In this document: piece after piece, positions 23,601 through 36,214 of the stretch
Layout of the letters: each line of letters opens with the position of its first letter
Position numbering within the stretch: position 1 is the stretch's first letter
NCBI GenBank assembly: GCA_014549065.1
Contig: JACDOX010000009.1
Location: 12,033,188-12,097,187, forward strand
Length of the DNA stretch: 64,000 bases
DNA from: Cardinalis cardinalis
Taxonomy: Eukaryota; Chordata; Aves; Passeriformes; Cardinalidae
Direction: 5' to 3'
Program-made: the position numbers and the translations under genes
Notes under the pieces: model-generated
Databases searched by the model: none
The model's input: the letters and a program-made list of their open reading frames with translations, nothing else
What the model was told of the DNA's origin: nothing

Positions 23601-26600
23601 TGCAGAGAAGTTAATTTTGCACCCTGATGATTTCAGTGTTCAGTTACACATGCAAAGAAAGCCAAGGGAAAGGAATGTCCATCCTTCATTTTAATAGGAA
23701 GTAATTACTGGGACTGACAGTGTAACTCATAACTGAGAGACTCAGTGGATACTATTGAGTGCTATGTGTTAGGAAAACTGAACAGATTTCCTTTTCATCC
23801 TACATAGTCCTGAGCTAGATGAAGAATTTTAATAGTGGTCTCAAATGACATACCATGACATTTCAGGCATATATTTGAAATGCAGCAATGATCAAGAACT
23901 GTGATTTTCAGTTGGAAAATNTAAAATTTAAAACATCAGCTATTGCTGATGGACTAAACTCTGGTTTAGTAATAGGAAGGCAAGAGGTACAATTAAAAGA
24001 AAATGTTCAAAATTAGGTAGAAGAGTATTAATTTGGTATATTTTGAAAGTAGAAGCCAGAGAAGAAAGTAGAAGAAAGTAGAATTATCAAGAAAGAAACT
24101 GATGTATAAGTTTTGGGGTTTTTTTACTTTTTTTTTTTTTCCTTTGTATTGATTCAATAGCAAACAATCCCATCCTGCTGTAACTGATGCCAGTGACAAA
24201 ATATTCTCTGACTTCAGCTGTGGCCACATCAGACTCACTAACTTCCAAACTTCAGCACCATTTACTGAGGTGGGAACACTATGCTCTACCCAGCCAACTT
24301 GCAGGGTTTACCATAGGTCAGCTGCTTGGTTTTAACTGGGAAAAATCCCCGGCCAAGCCTGAAATTATATATTTCTTTTGTGTCTTAAAATCCCAGTGGG
24401 AAAGTAATTCAGACTTAATATACTTTGGGTGATATTCTGGATTTCTAAAATTAGCTACATATTCCAAAGCTAAATACTGCTTTCAAAAGTGACTAAATAT
24501 TTTGGGGTTAGGGGAGAGTCTAAGGAACTATGTCACTGCATTGCAGCTGATCCAAGGCTGCTATATAACATGGGTCTTGCTGATGAGACTGAGAGTTTCT
24601 AAGCTTTAATTTAAATAGATTTATAAAGATAATTTGAGTTTTTTGATAGCTATATCTATTTCAAAATGCAGTGTTGCGTATTCATACATATCCAACCCCA
24701 AGCTCATCTCCAATTGAGAAGAATGTGATTACTAAGGAATATAATAGATTGCTGCAAGTGATTATGGGAAGCAGTCCCAACAATTTGCTTCACTTTAAGA
24801 GTCAGAAACTCTCTGTGGATGACCACTGCAATCCTTGCAGACAGTCTAAGTTCTTTAAATCAAGTAAGGGAATTTTAACTTTTCACAGTAATATGTTTTC
24901 ATTTTAAGTATTTGTTTGAAGGTGTGTTAGACTGTACACAATCTATCTGGAGTAGAGAGACACGAGCATCAAACTGGTGTGTGGGGAGCCTAAAATCTAG
25001 TTTCCTGGTAAGATGCCTAAAACAAGCTCTAACAAGCCTTCATAGATTTTTTTTTCCACTAATGAAAATTTAAGTCAAGGCAAGATCCCTAATCTATCAT
25101 CTCTTTTCAGAATCCCCGTCCTTTTTCTGCTCTCGTGCCTACTGGGCCCTGACAGCACCACTGGTTCTTGAAGTGCTGCCATTAAAAAAGGTTGGCAGTT
25201 TGGTTTTAATTCTGTTAAACTTTTCCATATGGTATAGGGGTCTCTTGACATTCAGCTTTTTGGTTTTATTTTAATTGTGAAAACCTAAAAATCCTGATCT
25301 CTCAGGCTTTTGGCTTGAAAGAACTTCATTACCAAGATTCCTTCCATCTCTGTTTCCAGATTCAGAAATTAAGTCCATTTGATAAATATCTCCTTGCATG
25401 GGATAGACATACTGTCACTAAGTTTTTTCCTCAAAAATACATACCACAAAAAAAAACCCAAAAAAAACCAAAAAAAACCCCAAAAAAACCCCAAGATGGG
25501 CCAGTTTAGGTTTTCCAGTACAAACTCTAGGTGGCACTTTTTCAGTTTTGGAAGTTTCGTGTCTACACAAAACTGTCTTTCTGTTTTGTGTCTATGGGAN
25601 TGTGTTAGAAATGTCACCACCCCCACAGCAGAAAGAACAATGGTAAAATGTTATTTACCATGGATTGGATTTTCCTGAAATTATGTTTATGGAGAAGTTA
25701 AGGCATCCAGAGCTGGTTTTGCTTAAGGCACTCTTGTTTTAAAGCATTCAGTTGTAGGTCAAAACTACTCTAAGCATTAAGATTAATTAAAATTATCTTG
25801 ATTTATCATTACTATGACTCATCAAAACAGTGCCAAATTCTCTTAACTGCTGAAATTGCAATATTTCTATTACTGCATGAAAAACAAAGTGAAATTATCT
25901 TTTAAAGGAAGCCAGCTAGGAAAGGTACAAATTTCCATGGAAAAACAAATTGCTTTAAAGTAACTCAGTAGTTAATTTTATGCTCTTCTGCAGTTTAAAC
26001 TTTCATGCTTATTCCCTACCTCTCATATTCTATTAACTCCTGGAATTCATACTACTACAGAGGCATGAAAGAAACTTGTCATCAATAACCAGAAATCAAC
26101 AGCAAGAAAGATAAACTAAGCTAAAGTCAACAGAACAAGTATCAATCTTTCTCTCTTTCTCCCCTTGCTAAACACATTTGTTAAAATTTTATATATGCTG
26201 TACCTTTTCCAATGCTGCAGAATTCCTCCAGAGATGCATATCTTCATGTAGATTTCCAAATGTGCTAATAGGGAGCCTCATTTTTTGAGAAGACTCATTT
26301 TCCATGTCTCTGAATGAAATTTAGAAAAAAATTAGCCTATATTCTGAAAGAACAAATGAGTTTTAGAACCTGAAACAGCTTTCTCTGCTCTCCTTTAAAC
26401 ATCAGTACAGAAACCCTATGCTGTGTTATCTTCTGTACAGATCACTGCTCTTAACATTAGGCTATCCATTGCATCTAATCCTGTGTTCTCTNTCATGAAA
26501 ATAAGAAATTGAGACCTTATTATTTGAAATTATGACAAGTTTTATTTGGACAGAATAGTTTTGTGGATTGATTCTCCTTTTTTGTTGTTGTNTCTATGAT

Positions 26601-27777
26601 GGATTGATGATTTTTATTTGTAATTGCTATGAAATGNGACTATTTTTCCTTAAAAATTTAAGTTCATAAAATGTCCCAGGGCTATTTTAAAGATATGAAA
26701 GTTTCTTATACACGAAAATTCAAAGATTGTTTAAAAAACAGATTTGATCCCAAGGTATTGCTTTCAAACAATAAAAAAATATTTGAAACATGAGAGAATT
26801 CAGCTGTTTCAATTAAGATGGCCCTAAGTATTCCTTGGTTTAGATACAGAATACAAAGAGAGGTGGAAATGTCTCTCTGAAGAAGTGGGAGTCATCAGAG
26901 AAACACAGGCATGAAAATGAGGAAAAATCCCAACCAAAATGCAGTTGTTATTATCTTTACAGAGAAGCTAATGTGGATGCCCAAANGAGAAGAATCTGTG
27001 TCGTAAACTGAGCAGCAGCAATCAATCACAAATAGAGGTAATTGACAAAAAAATAATCTCTGAGCTAATCCAAGTATTAGTTATGAGAATATTTTGACTC
27101 ACTTCATAGAGACTGCTCAGTAACCATCAGCATCCAAGCCTTTCTGAATTCTGTAGCAGTTGGGTGCTTAGGTCTTCTGAAAATTTCAACCTTAAATCAA
27201 CATCTCAATGGTTTAAAGGAAAGTTATTTTTCTGAAATAAAGCAAGTATTGTAACAGTGCTTCTGGCAGCATTATAAAGAGGAATGGATGCAACCTTGGG
27301 AGNTGATCTAATCAATCCATCTGAACAGAACAGGAATATTGTGCCAGGTCTCCTGCAGTCTCTATTGCTGTTAATTGATTCTAGTGTGATGTTTGGCTTT
27401 TTCATAGCAGCATGAAACTGCTAACTCATGTTCACTTTCTAATAGGAAATAACTCTTAGCTCTTGTTTCAAATTACCTTAACTGAAACACTGTATTTTTG
27501 TACTCTTCTTGCCCAAACATAGTACTTTTACTTTTGTAATTGTGTTTCATCTTTTTTTTTTCTTTTTTTTATGTTTCTCTGCTAATCTCTCAGTAGGAAT
27601 TTCAGTTCTGATCTTCTGCTTCAGCATACCTATGGTTCCTTTTAGGTCTGTTTTTTCCCCAGATATAATAACTCCATTCCCTCAGGTCCTTTCACTGTTC
27701 CCCACAGAAAAGACAGCAGTGCCTGCCCTTCCTCAATGAGGAATTTGTAACTGCAATGAAGTCTCTCACTCTTTACT
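23601..27777. other. AT-rich intergenic stretch
   Basis: No gene or recognisable transposon. It contains a T-run at 24127-24140 and an A/C low-complexity tract at 25445-25494. Pyrimidine runs near 27548-27570 and scattered short open frames carry no coding signature. Confidence 0.5.
25445..25494. repeat. Low-complexity (A7-9 C2-4)n tract
   Basis: Four runs of 7-9 A are separated by CC to CCCC. On the complementary strand this is T-runs interrupted by G-runs (GG to GGGG), of the type that can form unusual DNA structure. It is a likely slippage or indel hotspot. Confidence 0.8.
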
Positions 27778-28193
27778 CCAGCCTGGACAGACCAAGCGCT
27801 CTCAGCTGCTCCTCCTACGGCTTCCCCTCAAGGCCNTTCNCCATCTTTGTTGTCCTNCTTTGGACACTCTCTAACAGTTCAATNTCTTTTTTTACTGTGG
27901 TACCCAAAACTGCCCCCAGCACTCGAGGTGAGGCTGCCCCAGCCCAGANCAGAGGGGACAATCCCCTCCCTTGCCCAGTTGGCCATGCTGTGCCTGGTGC
28001 CACCAGGACAGGCTTGGCCCTCCTGGCTGCCNGGGCACTGCTGGCTCGTGTTCAACCTGACNNNNACCAGGACGCCCAGGTCCCTTTCTGTGGCACTGCT
28101 CTCCAGCTTCTCATTGCCCAGTCTGNCTGTACATCCAGGGCTGCCCTGTCCCAGTTGCAGAATCTGGAGCTTGCCCCTGTTTAACCTCATATG
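27778..28193 (-). repeat. CR1 LINE, internal reverse-transcriptase segment, antisense
   Basis: On the minus strand the translation reads RGKLQILQLGQGSPGC, then GNEKLESSATERDLGVL, which is the C-terminal part of the CR1 polymerase. The nucleotide sequence continues in order towards the CR1 3' region ('agctgctcctcctacggctt', 'tttggacactctctaac'). It is truncated at both ends: the CR1 3' terminus is missing on the left. A four-N run at 28062-28065 and at least seven single Ns are concentrated here, in contrast to the neighbourhood. I did not identify target-site duplications. Confidence 0.9.
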
Positions 28194-31100
28194 ACTGGTG
28201 TGAAGCATTCCCCACCCAATTCAATTTACTTATTTGGAAAGCCTTAGCCACAAGAACCAAACTGCTTGCTTATTTCTCACTGCATCACTTATTCATGTGT
28301 GTGAAACACAACCTTTAGANAGATCTAATGTCATGTGGAAAATGCACATTGGATTACTGCAGTGTTGCTACGTTCCTGTAGTGTTCATTTCAGAATGTGT
28401 TTTACTTTAGGTAAACTCGCCTATCCTGAGTTATTTTGTTCATGGAGCTGAACATTACAGAAGAAGCCTTCTGAGAAAACAACAATGAATGGTGCCATTT
28501 AGGCAAATGGTTAATTTTATCTTTGTTTTGCCAAGTCACAATTCATTGTCCCTCTTGATGGTGCAAAACTAATTGGCTTTTATCACAGTTACATTACCTC
28601 CAAAGGCACATAAAATTAATGCAAAATAAACATCACCATGATCAAAGACGGACTGATTAAAAAGGAAATAGATTCACATTAAGCTGATGTTGAAACTTAC
28701 AACAGGCTCTCTCAGAATTATAAATCAAAAAGTTTTTCAGGTTATAAGCTATGGCTCCAATTTATAATTTTGCATTTGCTTTAACCTTGGAACACCCTTA
28801 ATGCATCTACTCTGCAGTGATTGATATGACTGATGAAAATAAACTATGGAAGAGCAATGTTACATTGCATGACTAATTACTGTATCAGGTTACTTGTTTA
28901 CAGCTTTTAAAATGTTTTTGTTCATATAAATAAATTGAAGCCTGTTGAGCTCTGTGTTGTATGTGAAACACGACCATGTATGACTGTGATACTTCCAAGG
29001 GGAGTCTGTCACTTCCAAGAAATTATGCTTTGAACTGCAAAATCTGCAGCCTTTTATTTTCCTCCATTCAGCCCCTCTTATATTTGCTGTGTTTGCAGGA
29101 AGATTCTGTTTGAATATNTGAGTAATGTAATTTCTCTCCTCAGAGTTCACATTGGAACAAATTTGTATATTAAATTCCTTTGGAAAAAATCTCAAATAAC
29201 TTTGGCAGTTGCTATTGACTCTGAATGAAAGAAGGCTTATTAGGCATGACCACTGAGGGGCCAGGATCATAATTTCACTTTTTAAATTTAAAAATCAAAA
29301 TGCCAGTGTCTTTATNTAATCCCAGTCTTCAAAGAAGAGTGCAGAAACATTCTTGGAAAAACAGACATTTCAACTTGAAGGAAATAAGTCATATTTAATC
29401 AAAAGAGGCAGTTAGTTTTATATGAAGCAAGTAAAATTCAAAAAAAAGTTGAAGAAAGATATGTATTTATATGGGATTTGTATTTGAAGATTTGATAGTT
29501 ACTCTGTATGGGATAATTGATTTTAGCAAATATTATTCTTAATTACATTGAATTACATTAGAGACTGTTATTGGGGAAAATATAGAAGAGCTGTTAAAAC
29601 CCACACAGAAGTAGGATAAGTTCAGAAAATATTGTGGTCTACAAATTCACACACTGACACTTAACAACCAGACAAATATGTAGAAGACTACAGCAAGGAG
29701 GTAAGAAATTAACTATTCTTCACATGCACTGGTGATTGTACAAGGAGTCTGGAACTTAAACTCTGAGAGAGGGTGTTCATAAGAATGTACTCATTCCTGG
29801 AGAACAGGGGAAAGAGAAGCTTCTCTTCAAATTATTTCTGGAGAAGGCAAAGCCTTATCACCTTCAACACAGAGGATCCAAATAGGACAGGTTGTTATCC
29901 AATAAAGAATATATTGGAGATTACAGGCTTAATTAGATGCATCTAAATTTAATATTCTTGATAATATTTAATATATGTGATATTTAATACCTCAAAGGGA
30001 ATTGATGTGGGTGCCTGAGTGAATCCAAAATATTAGGCAAAATGCAGATTTGGAGCCTCCATTATATGCCTGACTGTAGGGAGCAATGGGGAGAGAGACA
30101 GAATCTAAGGAATGAAGAAGTTACACAAGGAATTCCAATATCCATATGCAATTTTCCAGAAGAACAGCCTGTAATTATTTTTAGTGAATTCTGTTTACTT
30201 TATATACAGTTTTTCATTTTCAGTGCTTCAAACCACAACAGAGGTATGCAGTTTTTTATGTTGTTTTACCAACAGCTTTTTCTATTTTCATATAACAAGG
30301 TGGGTGGGTTCTGTTGCCATCAGTAAACCAATTGTGTTCTGTATTATCGAAGACAGAATTAATACATAAATTGTGTGCAGGCAATCTGGATACAACNAAA
30401 TTGTAGAGGTTATGCTTTCTAAGCTGACAGTCTGCACAGGATTGTCTCATAATTCCCAGAAACTCAGCATAGAGGTTACATGGTCAGATAGTGGCTTTGA
30501 TGTTTCTCTTTTTTTTTTTTTTTTGCTAGGCAAAAAGAATTGTTCCTTTTGTAGGTAACAATGAGTCACCAAACTGTCTCAGCCCTTCTGCAAAGCAGCA
30601 GCAGAGAAAGTTTAAATTAGACAAGGCCACTCTTGTGGTAAGGATTACTAAGTACTAAAATAGATGTCATGGGAGGTTGTGTAAGCTTCTCCTTTAGCGG
30701 TTTTTGAGAGCAACGATAAAGTAAAATCTCTCTCAAGTCTGACAAGGCACAGCTGATCTATTTTTCTGTGATAACTATTTTATTTTCTAAAATCCATCAC
30801 ATATAGCATTTTATAGAAAACAAAATGCATTACATTTAATATTGGTAATGCGGGGCATTCAAAATGCTCACTTCCAGTTTATTGCCTTTCTCATAAAACC
30901 CTGAGCATGTGATAAAGATGAACTGAACTCTTGTATCCCTTTAACTATTTTTCAAATAAATAGTCTAATCTTAGAGAGAAAAACTGCAGAACAGAATTAA
31001 TTTGTTGCTTGTGTATTTGTACAGTCATCTTTTTATAGTCACAGAACACGAACATCACTGTCTTTAAGAACAATAAACCATCACAGCTGCATTCCCTGCA

Positions 31101-34100
31101 GTTGAATTAGTAAACNGAAGGTAAAACTTTTCTCAAACAGTATCTAATGAGTGAATTAATGCGGANCAAACATAATTGAGAAACAGCCATTTGAGATAAA
31201 TATGTTTTNATCTAAGCGCTCGTTAATCTATTGTTGGCCCATTCCGAATCTGAAAATATTATTGCTGTCTTTTTGACATATTTCCCAGTTCTTTTGCTCT
31301 TCTACAGCACATTTGTAAGGACTAGAAAGCAAACCTTTCACTCCCTTTCCATCAAGATCAGCTCTTTTTCTCACATAGAGAAGCTTTCTTGCAAGGACAT
31401 TCAGCTCAGGCCTCTGACAAGCACCAAAACAAACCTTCCTATAGCCCTCCTGACAGACAGCTGAAGCCAGGTCCTCTGTGCTCCTCTGGTGGCCGTTAGC
31501 CTGCTGGCACCATTTCACTTAAAGTTGGCATCTTTGTATCATAGCAACACAAGAGCGTGCAAAGCACGAATAATACAGCGGTGTTTTGTTACAAAGAATA
31601 ATTGGAGAATTCCTGAATTGACTTTTATGTTTGAATGATTTTTATGTATGAATTCACGAAGGAAGTTTCTCATCAGATACATAAATAATGGCATTCCAGC
31701 ATTAAGGCAGCTTTTAGATGAGAGAAACGGCCTCTTTTTTTCTTAAAATGTATGGCTACGTCACCTGCTCCTCAGTCACTCAAGGAGAAACAAGTTCCAC
31801 AATGTTATTGTGATGAGGGCAGGTCAGCTGGTTATTTTTAGCTTGAGCAAACTCCCACGAGAGGGAACATTCTTTACCTACAGCTTATTAGCATTCAGAG
31901 CTGCACANCTCCATCCATTTGAGCATCAAAACGGCTATTTTAGTCTTATTTTTACAACCAAATGCTTGCTGTTCAGTATTAAGGAAAAAGTGACAGAAAA
32001 ANCCAGAATAATATGTTTCTGATCTCAAAAGCAAAATGCAAAGACTGATTACTAAAGTCTCTGGCAATGGAGTAGCNCATAAACATAAGGACGGCCACTA
32101 GCAAAAGTTAATGACTATAGTCATTATACTAAAAAATTAAAANTCCCCTGGAGTAGGGAATGGAATTTTCACTGTATTTTTTAAGGTTTATTTTAATTTT
32201 TCATATCTACTTACTCAAAACTTTGATGAAAGCTAGCATTTAGGTTCAAACCCCTTTATTTAGGTCTGGTGAGGATGATATTTTAGGATAGGCAGGATCT
32301 TTGTTGTGCTCCTTGACCTGGCTGCATAGGTTCAGAGACCTAAGAATTTATCTTTCTACTTTGCTAACTAGACACAGGTACCCCAGAAGGAATTGCAAAT
32401 TAGCATCTGGAAAGGTTTGGAAGTATGATCTACNTTTCAATACTAATTGCATGCCTATACGAAGTCAGGTGTGGGAATGTTCTCAGAAGGAACAGCTCAA
32501 AAACTCCTGTTTTCTGTCATCTCCTGGATGTATTCCCACTGGAAGGTTAGATATTGTCTGATTTAGTAGACATATACAAGGACTCATAAAAAGAAAAAAG
32601 TGAAATAACAATGCTTTCTTGAATTACCATACTGAACTGGTGTTACAGTTGATTAGAAATGTAAACGTCAGTCAAATTTTTAAGTTGTTCTTTGTTTACC
32701 AATAGANAGCAGAACTTTCCTTCCTTCCAAAATAAAGGCAACTTACTTAAAATTTCTAAAATATCTCCTTTTTTTAAAAAAAAATTACTTTCAATTCTCC
32801 TGATAGATATTTGTTGATAATACTTCTGACCATAAATTTCAACCTGACATNAAAGGGGCTCTGTCATTCAATTTGAATTTGCTGAAAATTCAGCATTGCA
32901 TTTATCACAGACATCTTGAGGTCCTAGGTGATTTTTTCTTACCCTCATCCCACAGAAAATACTTCCATTCCCTCCTCTTATACTAGGATTTCTTTTTTCC
33001 GACTTCCCTCTACCACTTTTTATTTTTTAGGTCATTCAGGATGCTAGTGTTTACAAGCTGCATAGTACAGATCAATAGAGAGAGGATGAAACAGTTTCTC
33101 TGGNAGAGTTTACTAGCTGGCAAAACCTGAAACATCCCTGTTTTCAGCTGCAAAGGCATTTGGAGCTGCTGGAAATCTGATCACAATGCCAGTATCTAAA
33201 TTTGTCCTTTATTTCTAATATTTTCTCTTCCGGCTTCCATTGACCCCAGTAGCCACTCAGGGGAAGAATTCAAAAGTTCTGTTACATTATGTACAACAAA
33301 GAAATCAGAGTATGTATGTAAGAGACTGGGTTTGCCAAGCAAGCAACATTACTGCAGCACAAGAATGTTGANAAGTTCTCAGCACATAAAGGATATGTAA
33401 TCTGAGACAAAAGGAAAAGAAANAAGCCCACCCAATTATTATTAATTTCTTCAACTGAGTCTGATTTATGGGCAGATATTAACTTTAAGCAAATCTAAAT
33501 GAACCAGAAATAGTAATTTTGTATGCCCATATAAATAGATCAGATAAACAGATAGACCTGAATCAGTTACTTTCTTCCTGAAATAAGCTTTCCATTTTTT
33601 AAGGATACTCCCAAGGAAATGTACTGGCTGTCAGTATCTCAGTGTAAACTCATAAAAGCTGATAGAGGCATCAGCTGGTTTTCTTCCCTTAAGCATCAGA
33701 TGTCATATCGAATGCCTCGCTGCAGTTGTGGATGTTGGAGATGTTGGATTGTCCTTCCCAGTCACATTTAAGGAAATGCATTTGGCTAATAGCAGTTAAT
33801 AGTTTGTGAGGCTTTTCCTGTTTCTAAACTGACTCTTTGGTGTCAGATTATTATTTTATGAGTTGTTTGATCTGAAACTGAGCTTTAGATTTACTAGACA
33901 GTGAGGCCATCCTACCTCTCATTCAGGATTGTAGTGTGGCATCACTGTGGATACCCATTATGGCCAATTAACTGTGTAAGAANGAACCAGTAATGATTGT
34001 AACTTGAGATTAAGAGGCCCTGAATTGACAGTTAGAGAATATAATGTGTAGAAGTCTTGCAATTAGAATGGAACAGGTGGAGAAAGTTACTCAATTTTGG

Positions 34101-36173
34101 CTTCCCAATCTATTTCTTAGACAAACTCCATTCAGGAGGAAATGTTTAGCACATTATTGACCCCTCTAGCTACCAGAAGAAGTGTTTACCACGTTCTTTC
34201 TCAAAAGCCCCATGACTGCATAGTACCGATGTGCCAGGTACTATGGTACAGTTCTCACCAAGAGGGCACCTGGCTAGGGCAGGCCAGGCAAGAATGAGCA
34301 GGTCAGGACTGAGGACCCCCAGGACTTCTCTGTANGCAGCTCTGCTGTCTCCACTTCAGCCACCATGTATAAAAATGTACCAGTTCTAGTAACCACACTC
34401 TCCAAAGCACCGATTGTTGTTGAATTTCGTCAATGTTCCTGTTAATAAAACTTGATTGCTGATTTGTTTTCGGTGAATAAACACAGAAGAACCATATATG
34501 CTGCCAGAGTGACTTGAAGCAATACTGCTGGGGAGTGTTCACTGTAGCAGCAGGGAGTTTTAGNGCTCAGTACTTCAAGAAAATACAGTTTAGTCATAGA
34601 CCTGGTAACAGCTCNTGTACTACTGATCCATTAGGGCAGTTAATTGGCTATGCATTGGTTGCAATCCTGACTACATGGATTGTTAATGCCCAANAGACAG
34701 GTCTCATTTCCCTCATCCAAAAATGTTCTTTCAATTCTCAGGCAAACACTTCCCATCATGATGGGGGCATATCATCAATAGGTCCCATCTATACCTCGTA
34801 CAAATGTTTATGGTCATGTTAGGGTGACTATATGCACATATTAATACTTATTAACATTATCCAGAGTAACAGAATGGCAAATATTGGGGTACTCTTCCCC
34901 CTTTTTGACCTCAGTTCATGTTGTGATATTCAGGAGGGTGCTTATCAAAACCAGTTTGACATGCAGAAATTTTCGGTGGTGTCAGTAAACAGCCTTTCTG
35001 TTAAATTGCTATTGGTTTCTTCAAGCTAATCTTTCTTTTAGTCTGAAAAGTTCTAACTCCTGTCACTGGAAAAAAAACTGAAAAGAAAAAATGAACGAAA
35101 AAAATCCTTAAATCTGACTTACAACCCCTAATGAGAAAAGAAAAAAAAATAAATCTGTCATCTCATTCAGAAGAAAGAAAAAATGCTAGCTTTTTTTAAG
35201 TGAAATAAATGCTTTCTCTAAACATGATCGCAGTTGACAAAATGCTGGATGTTTAGGTGGCAATTATAGCCCTTTCAGAGTCTGTCAAATCTTGTCACAA
35301 CACATGTTATAAATGAGGACAGATTTAGACATCCTTTCTGACAGTTATGTGTAGGATGTGGATGGTTGGCAGTTAAATTTCAAATGCAGGGAAATTTTCC
35401 TTCCAATAAATCTTTGCTTGTTTATTAAGAGGGAGTTGCCGTGCACTGAATCTTGTATCCACCATGTGCAGCTTTTCATCCTTACAGCTTTTGACATTTC
35501 ACTTTAACTTTCTTTGTGACAGCCATCTGAACATTGTTTTAGGTAAAAAGTAACCTACGGTGCTCTGGAGATGTAAGAATTCTTTTGGTGTTTTCATACT
35601 GAGATGAGAGTAAGAAATGTGTCGTATTATACACGGATGGATAGATAGCAAGAAAGCAAATAACTGAGATTGCAACTATGCTGATTGAAGGGAGCAGCTT
35701 CATGATGCGCACAGAAAATGGGAAAATGCACTAGCCCACATTCATCGTGTGATATGTACAAAATGTTGATGAAGTATTAGTAATAATACTGTGCATCACA
35801 AAGCACAATTCATGTGATGACAAACTGCTTCATGTGTCATTAAAGGCCAGACCTGACGTGGATTTTAAAATGTTTTTGATGGTAAGACAAACAGCAGGGG
35901 AAAAGAGAGGTAAGAGGAATTATATTGTCATGGGCTAGAATCCTGGCTGGGTCAGAGAACTTTTTTGGAAGCTCCGAAGGTGAGCATGCTGGAGCAGCCT
36001 CAATGGTGCAATGAGTACAGCATAAGCCTTATCAACTGCCACTGCTTAAATCTGCTAACCAGCACAGACAGTAAAAAGTGATGCATTCACCCTTTCTGCA
36101 AAGGCTGTTAAAGAGGTGAGAAAGAGAGGCAACATCTCTTGGTTAGGTGATGTCCAGCATACATTGCATTATA
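28194..36173. other. AT-rich intergenic stretch with possibly conserved segments
   Basis: No gene was recognised. A T16 run lies at 30509-30524. Segments 28440-28800 and 31530-31910 are low-complexity-free, transposon-free and rich in homeodomain-like TAAT cores; the second also contains TACGTCA (31754-31760). They look like candidate non-coding regulatory DNA, but conservation cannot be judged from one sequence. Open frames such as 28890-29270 (minus) resemble no known protein. Confidence 0.4.
30509..30524. repeat. T16 homopolymer
   Basis: Sixteen consecutive T bases (A-run on the minus strand). No adjacent retrosequence was recognised. Confidence 0.8.
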
Positions 36174-36214
36174 TTCTCTCCATTAATGGCATTATATACC
36201 ATTAATGGAGAGAA
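36174..36214. repeat. 16-bp perfect inverted repeat containing two CCATTAATGG palindromes
   Basis: TTCTCTCCATTAATGG at 36174-36189 and its exact reverse complement at 36199-36214 are separated by CATTATATA. Each arm contains CCATTAATGG, itself a perfect palindrome with overlapping ATTA/TAAT homeodomain cores, starting 19 bp apart. The chance expectation for a perfect 16-bp stem with such a loop in 64 kb is about 0.0002. No extension beyond 16 bp is possible on either side. A paired homeodomain site, a cruciform or a relic of a small inverted-repeat element are all possible. Confidence 0.8.

Noticed and set aside
34219..34245. 9-bp inverted repeat CATAGTACC/GGTACTATG
   Set aside because: About three perfect 9-bp stems with loops up to 12 nt are expected by chance in 64 kb, and nothing else supports it. 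Similar cases at 12487-12510 and 59903-59931 were rejected for the same reason.
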